A stretch of DNA of 64,000 bases. It comes from Constantimarinum furrinae (lineage in GTDB: Bacteria > Bacteroidota > Bacteroidia > Flavobacteriales > Flavobacteriaceae). Of the stretch, positions 59,665 to 64,000 are shown piece after piece; positions within the stretch are counted from its first letter, which is position 1; each line of letters starts with the position of its first letter. The position numbers and the translations under genes are program-made. The stretch is taken from assembly GCF_014295415.1 (NCBI RefSeq), contig NZ_CP052909.1, positions 124,001 to 188,000 on the forward strand. Direction: 5' to 3'. The notes below the pieces were generated by a model, which worked only from the letters and a program-made list of their open reading frames with translations, searched no databases and was not told where the DNA came from.

Positions 59665-60828
59665 TTATTTTGAGGCAAACAGCTTAACATCCTGTTCGCT
59701 CACTTCGCTTCCTCCGAGTATTATAAGACGTTCAACTACATTGCGCAATTCCCGTATGTTTCCGGTCCAGTCGTATTCCTGTAACAATTTAATCGCCTTG
59801 GCAGAAAAGCCTTTTTTTGCGGTACCGTGCTCTTCGGCAATTTTCTGGGAAAAATAATCGATAAGCAAAGGAATATCCTGCCGGCGTTCGTTTAAGGGAG
59901 GGACTTTAATAAGGATCACAGCCAGACGGTGATACAGGTCTTCTCTGAAATTACCTTCTTCAATTTCCTTTTTCAGGTCTTTGTTGGTCGCGGTAACCAC
60001 CCTTACATCAACTTTAATGTCCTTATCACTTCCTACCCGCTGTACTTTATTTTCTTGAAGGGCTCTTAATACTTTTGCCTGTGCCGAAAGGCTCATATCA
60101 CCCACCTCATCGAGGAAAATAGTTCCGCCGTTTGCAGCTTCAAATTTACCGGCTCTATCTTTATTGGCAGATGTAAAGGCACCTTTTACATGACCAAAAA
60201 GTTCACTCTCAATAAGTTCTCCCGGAATTGCAGCACAATTCACTTCGATCATCGGTCCTTTAGAGCGTTCACTTTTTTGGTGCAACCAATGTGCAACAAG
60301 TTCCTTACCTGTACCATTCGGACCTGTAATAAGCACCCGGGCTTCTGTAGGTGCGACCTTTTCGATCATATCTTTGATCTGCACGATCCCTTCGGATTCG
60401 CCGATCATCTCATAGTTCTTACTAACTTTTTTCTTCAGTCGTGTGTTTTCAACCACCAGCTCTTTTCGATCCAGTGCGATCCTAACCGTATTGAGGAGCC
60501 GGTTCAAATCAGGAGGTTTGGAAATATAATCGAAGGCTCCCAAACGCATCGTATTAACTGCGGTATCGAGATCGCCATGACCAGAAATCATGACAATAGG
60601 AGTTTCCGGCTTTAGCTTTTTTAAAGCCTCCAGAACTTCCACTCCGTCCATTTTAGGCATTTTTATATCACAAAGTACCAGATCGAAATCATCTTTTTTG
60701 ATAAGATCTATCCCTGCCAGACCATCTTCGGCCTCAGAGACTTCATAGGTATCACTTTCTTCGCTGAGTATTTTAACTAGTACGCGTCTAATCGCGGCTT
60801 CATCTTCAATGATCAGTATTTTTGGCAT
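59665..60828 (-). CDS. NtrC-like response regulator without DNA-binding domain
   Basis: 387 residues. Receiver domain 1-120 with phospho-acceptor D54 (LVLCDIKMP) and switch Ser in PIVMISGHGD. AAA+ sigma-54 interaction domain at about 140-370: GPNGTGKELVAHWLH, GHVKGAFTSANKDRAGKFE, GGTIFLDEVGDM, TATNKDLKKE and FREDLYHRL. The sigma-54 loop reads GAFTSA rather than GAFTGA. The protein ends at ELRNVVERLIILGGSEVSEQD, just where a C-terminal Fis-type HTH would start, so no DNA-binding domain is present. It may act without enhancer binding. No histidine kinase is adjacent. Confidence 0.93.
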   Translation of the reverse strand: MPKILIIEDEAAIRRVLVKILSEESDTYEVSEAEDGLAGIDLIKKDDFDLVLCDIKMPKMDGVEVLEALKKLKPETPIVMISGHGDLDTAVNTMRLGAFDYISKPPDLNRLLNTVRIALDRKELVVENTRLKKKVSKNYEMIGESEGIVQIKDMIEKVAPTEARVLITGPNGTGKELVAHWLHQKSERSKGPMIEVNCAAIPGELIESELFGHVKGAFTSANKDRAGKFEAANGGTIFLDEVGDMSLSAQAKVLRALQENKVQRVGSDKDIKVDVRVVTATNKDLKKEIEEGNFREDLYHRLAVILIKVPPLNERRQDIPLLIDYFSQKIAEEHGTAKKGFSAKAIKLLQEYDWTGNIRELRNVVERLIILGGSEVSEQDVKLFASK

Positions 60829-60830
60829 CC

Positions 60831-61724
60831 TTAGAATTTAAATTTTAGACCTGTACGAAGGTAAAACGAATTTGCGTCATCGATAATATAGGCTGTTTCC
60901 CTGTTATTATCTCTTAGTCTGAACTCGTTGTATATGGTGTGAGCCCCGTACACGTACAGTAATAAATGTTCGGTAAAGTAATGTTCGTATCCAATTCCGG
61001 TAAGGACATTGGTCATAGAAATATTTTCAGCCACTACCGGGTTTCCTTGTATAACTATATTATCCTGAATGTTTCCGAAGAAATTATCTAGCGTCACAAA
61101 CGCCTGAAAAGCATCTTTTTTACTGGTGTTGATGTAATGACGAATATTGGTTTTAGGGACTCCGAGTGTATAGGTCCACTGCGGATGAAATTCACGGTAA
61201 TAGTTGATCAACGGCAAGGGGTAACTGCGTCCCGGTGTGGTTGAATAATTTAGTCCGATGATCCAGCGATACGGTTTTTCCTCTTTGTCATTTTTCTTAT
61301 CGAGAATCGCATAAGCAGCAGCGAGATAGATAATGTCGTCGCTCATGATCTTATGTTCCAGATTCGAAGCTATTCGTATCCCCCCTTTAAATCCAAGGCG
61401 CCAGTCTTCGTTTAGTTTGAAGGTGTAACCCAGATACGCTTCCATATTCTGAATCGATTTAACAACATTCGGATCGAATGGAACCGGTTCTCCAATATTG
61501 ATTTGGTGATTGCGGTATTCGAGCCCAATGACAAGAAATTGTCCCGAACCTACCTGAAGCGGAATAGGTGCCTGCACCAATGCCCTGTAACGATCTATTG
61601 AATTGTTAGAATTCGAAAAAGGGATGTGTAAATATTCGATCCTCGCAAGGTCTGTAGTCTGCGAAACCGCAGTTCCGAACAACAAACCAAAACATACCAT
61701 ACTTAATAAACGCAATTTCATCAT
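60831..61724 (-). CDS. DUF6268-like outer-membrane beta-barrel protein
   Basis: 297 residues from the ATG at 61724 (second ATG at 61721). GGGAG 6 nt upstream acts as the ribosome site, and the longer frame to 61868 lacks a signal. Signal peptide about 1-20 (SMVCFGLLFGTAVSQ). The rest alternates hydrophobic and polar residues with Y/F-rich strand ends (YLGYTFKLNEDWRLGFKGG, WIIGLNYSTTPG) and ends in an aromatic strand (YLRTGLKFKF), as in outer-membrane barrels. The DUF6268 label is from recall. Two nt upstream of the NtrC-like gene. Function unknown. Confidence 0.75.
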   Translation of the reverse strand: MMKLRLLSMVCFGLLFGTAVSQTTDLARIEYLHIPFSNSNNSIDRYRALVQAPIPLQVGSGQFLVIGLEYRNHQINIGEPVPFDPNVVKSIQNMEAYLGYTFKLNEDWRLGFKGGIRIASNLEHKIMSDDIIYLAAAYAILDKKNDKEEKPYRWIIGLNYSTTPGRSYPLPLINYYREFHPQWTYTLGVPKTNIRHYINTSKKDAFQAFVTLDNFFGNIQDNIVIQGNPVVAENISMTNVLTGIGYEHYFTEHLLLYVYGAHTIYNEFRLRDNNRETAYIIDDANSFYLRTGLKFKF

Positions 61725-61737
61725 TATTTTCTCCCGA

Positions 61738-62661
61738 TCAGTCCACCGACATATTACTGGACGGATCTTCTTTAATTTGATTAGTAAATAAGTGTACATC
61801 CCGTTGTGGAAATGGAATCGTAATATTATTCTCTCTAAATAAAGAATCGATTCTGAATCGAATCTCACTCTTTATTGAGGGATCAATAAAACTATCGGTA
61901 ATAAAGAAATAAACGCCGAACATCAAGGCTGAATCCCCAAAATCTTCAAACAAAACGAAGGGCTTTGGTGATTTTAAAACGCCTTTTTGCTGATCAACAC
62001 TTAATAGCAATAATTTTTCCACTTTTCGGGTGTCACTCCCGTACGCAACGCCAACCGAAACTTTTTCCCGGGTGGTCTTTCTGTTTTGCGTATAGTTAAA
62101 GATAGAGTCTGTGATGAACTTATGGTTAGGAATTATGATAATTTTATCATCTCTGGTAATCGCACGGGTTGTACGTAACTTAATGTCGATCACCCTACCT
62201 ACTTTACTATCAACCTCAATAATATCGCCCACTAACAAGGATTTATCGACGATAATAAAGATTCCGCCTATGACGTCCTGAAATAAATCCTGTAGGGCTA
62301 ATCCTACACCTACCAGGAGGGCAGCGGAAGCTGCTAGAAAGGGTGTAATATTGACTCCGGCAAAACTGAGGACTGCGAAAACAACAACGATATAGGTAAC
62401 GTACTTGATAAATTTGAAAACGCTTATGAACTTTAATTTATCTGTTTCCCCCATCTTTCGGGTAAACAGACGTCTCATAAGTTTCAACAGTAAGCTGGCA
62501 ATAAAAAAGGACAGAGCTATAAGCAGCAGTAAACCAACTGTTATTTCAATTTGGTTATCTTCTTTTCCAAAGGAAAAACCCCAATTCAAGAAGTCCTTTA
62601 TGGCTCCCCATATATCATCTTTGACGACATCAGTGATTTTATCAGTAACTTCTTCTTGCAC
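61738..62661 (-). CDS. MscS-family mechanosensitive channel
   Basis: 307 residues from a GTG at 62661. An amphipathic N-terminus, spans at about 38-60 (LLLLIALSFFIASLLLKL), 85-105 and a pore helix near 112-135 (FLAASAALLVGVGLALQDLFQDV), followed by the beta domain DIIEVDSKVGRVIDIKLRTTRAI and IIPNHKFI, as in MscS. It opens under membrane tension to release osmolytes. Six nt separate it from the upstream permease stop. Confidence 0.94.
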   Translation of the reverse strand: MQEEVTDKITDVVKDDIWGAIKDFLNWGFSFGKEDNQIEITVGLLLLIALSFFIASLLLKLMRRLFTRKMGETDKLKFISVFKFIKYVTYIVVVFAVLSFAGVNITPFLAASAALLVGVGLALQDLFQDVIGGIFIIVDKSLLVGDIIEVDSKVGRVIDIKLRTTRAITRDDKIIIIPNHKFITDSIFNYTQNRKTTREKVSVGVAYGSDTRKVEKLLLLSVDQQKGVLKSPKPFVLFEDFGDSALMFGVYFFITDSFIDPSIKSEIRFRIDSLFRENNITIPFPQRDVHLFTNQIKEDPSSNMSVD

Positions 62662-62667
62662 GGGTAT

Positions 62668-63975
62668 TTAGTATTTAATCCACTTAATAAGTTCCTTGTA
62701 GCTGGGCTTTTTGCCGTACATTAAAATTCCGACACGATAAATTTTTGCAGCTATCCATACGGTTCCTATAAATGTAGCAAATAAAATTACTAATGAAAGA
62801 ATTTGTTGCCATAGCGGGACGCCAAAGGGAATTCGCATAAGCATGACTACGGGTGATGTAAAAGGAATATAAGAAAATACCTGGGATACGGTGCCGTGTG
62901 GATTCTCAATCACTGTAAAGAAACCAACATAAACCGCTAATATTAATGGCATAAGTATTGGAAGCATAAATTGCTGAGTATCGGTTTCGCTGTCCACAGC
63001 CGCTCCTATCGCTGCGTACAGCGAAGCATATAGTAGATATCCTCCTATAAAGAAGAGAACGAACATTATGATAAGATTGAGAATGGGCATATTGTTAATT
63101 TCCAGAAATACTTCCGAAATAATATTTTCCATGCCTCCTGCATCCGTCTGAACCATTTGTTGCTGCGGTGTTGATATTGCTGAAGGGTCGATGTTAAAAA
63201 TTGAAGTAATGACAGCACTGAAAACCGTCAACAGGATGACCCATGCCAAAAACTGCGTGATCCCTGCCAGTGAAGTGCCAAAGATCTTACCCAAAAGCAG
63301 TTTTACCGGTTTTACCGACGATATGATCACTTCAATGATTCGGCTGGTCTTTTCTTCAATGACCGAACGCATGATCATATTGCCGTAAATGATAATGAAC
63401 ATAAACAATAGGTATCCTGCAGCCCCACCAAATATAAGTTTCAGTCCCGATCCTAATTTAGATGTTTCCTGCCCTTGAAAAGTTTCCAGATTTGTATCTA
63501 TTTTGATACGAAGTGATCTAATTGTCTCAGCGTCAATACCCACTTCCTTCAGTTTTATATTATTTGCCTTTTGCTCTATGGCATCTTCAATATCGTCCAT
63601 CACAAGTAATGACGGGGAATCTTCAGAATAAAAAGTAATTGCTTCGGCTAGTTCTTCAACCGTGTTGGTCTTCGGAATGTACAACAACCCGTATTCTTCA
63701 GATTCCTGAGTTTTCTGTTTTGCTTCGGAAAGCGATATATCTGAAAGAACATGGTAGGTTAACCCGGCTGTGCTCTCAAACTGGTCTGCAAAGAGTCCGC
63801 TTTCATCTAAAACTGAAATAGTGCGAATCTTGTCGTTGTTGAGTTGTGATAGATAGGCAACCAAGGTAAATATACCCACCATGATAAGTGGGCTTAAAAA
63901 CGTCATAATAATAAAGGACTTATTACGGACCTTATTCAGATATTCTCTTTTAATTATAAGGGAAAGGTGGTTCAT
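62668..63975 (-). CDS. ABC-2 type permease (NatB-like)
   Basis: 435 residues. LIIKREYLNKVRNKSFIIMTFLSPLIMV (N-terminal membrane helix), a ~150-residue extracytoplasmic domain (RTISVLDESGLFADQF..) and then about five more helices with EEKTSRIIEVIISSVKPVKLLLGKIFG, the conserved NatB/ABC-2 coupling region. It would partner with a NatA-like ATPase, whose gene is expected just beyond the right edge. First fully visible gene of the operon running to ppk2. Confidence 0.92.
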   Translation of the reverse strand: MNHLSLIIKREYLNKVRNKSFIIMTFLSPLIMVGIFTLVAYLSQLNNDKIRTISVLDESGLFADQFESTAGLTYHVLSDISLSEAKQKTQESEEYGLLYIPKTNTVEELAEAITFYSEDSPSLLVMDDIEDAIEQKANNIKLKEVGIDAETIRSLRIKIDTNLETFQGQETSKLGSGLKLIFGGAAGYLLFMFIIIYGNMIMRSVIEEKTSRIIEVIISSVKPVKLLLGKIFGTSLAGITQFLAWVILLTVFSAVITSIFNIDPSAISTPQQQMVQTDAGGMENIISEVFLEINNMPILNLIIMFVLFFIGGYLLYASLYAAIGAAVDSETDTQQFMLPILMPLILAVYVGFFTVIENPHGTVSQVFSYIPFTSPVVMLMRIPFGVPLWQQILSLVILFATFIGTVWIAAKIYRVGILMYGKKPSYKELIKWIKY

Positions 63976-64000
63976 AGTAAAGTCTTAGTTTTTATTCACG

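Noticed and set aside
63976-64000. 3' end of a NatA-like ATPase gene at the right edge
   Set aside because: Only 25 nt remain; a TAA is present on the minus strand but no coding sequence can be judged, so it is not listed.
1-64000. tRNA, rRNA, transposase, integrase or phage genes
   Set aside because: Intergenic stretches are short, and none showed cloverleaf-like or rRNA-like sequence; no recombinase-like protein was seen among the coding frames.

Overview
The window looks like chromosomal DNA of a marine-type member of the Flavobacteriaceae (Bacteroidetes); I do not name a genus. The basis is moderately AT-rich DNA, promoters of the Bacteroidetes TAnnTTTG type, a protein with a type IX secretion (T9SS) C-terminal tail, a 1117-residue SecA without a C-terminal zinc motif, and many flavobacterial DUF families. 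No rRNA, tRNA, CRISPR array, prophage or insertion sequence was found.

Positions 1-20037 (all minus strand) form a surface-glycan locus in tight operon order. From upstream to downstream it holds an ABC exporter pair (wzm, wzt), a sulfotransferase, a three-domain glycosyltransferase-methyltransferase-methyltransferase protein, a second sulfotransferase, many GT2/GT4/GT8-like glycosyltransferases, and genes for an activated nonulosonic acid of the legionaminic type: a NeuD-like acyltransferase, a LegB-like 4,6-dehydratase, a CBS-nucleotidyltransferase, and a NeuB-type synthase cut by the left edge. This predicts an O-antigen or capsule-like glycan carrying a sialic-acid-like sugar and probably sulfate and methyl groups. 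Positions 20209-28263 (minus, except one gene) add a membrane-anchored SGNH-like protein, a UDP-HexNAc 4-epimerase, a UDP-HexNAc dehydrogenase, an initiating sugar-phosphate transferase, and the Wzc and Wza export components. Between them sits a DUF559 nuclease-like gene preceded by a tandem repeat and a large nested palindrome (21332-21950).

Positions 28370-42772 (plus strand) carry housekeeping and sensory genes: an ABC-F ATPase, two methyltransferases, a LolD-like ATPase, a 54-residue membrane protein coupled to a cobalamin adenosyltransferase, a DUF2795 protein, secA, a TPR-AraC membrane regulator followed by an HTH-less partner, a T9SS cargo protein and a DUF4377 lipoprotein.

Positions 42870-47421 contain two ECF sigma/putative anti-sigma modules. 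The first sigma gene and the divergent DUF6249 gene share a symmetric intergenic region with matching ECF-type promoters (TGTAACC, 16 nt, CGTC) in both directions. Positions 47528-64000 hold a ferritin-like stress protein, Ohr, MeaB, a lipid-linked sugar module (epimerase, DPM-like GT2, duplicated LAB_N membrane protein, ArnT-like GT83, PAP2 phosphatase), a MATE pump, small DUF proteins, an M28 peptidase, and a tight operon of an ABC-2 permease, MscS, a DUF6268 protein, an NtrC-like regulator lacking its HTH, and PPK2.
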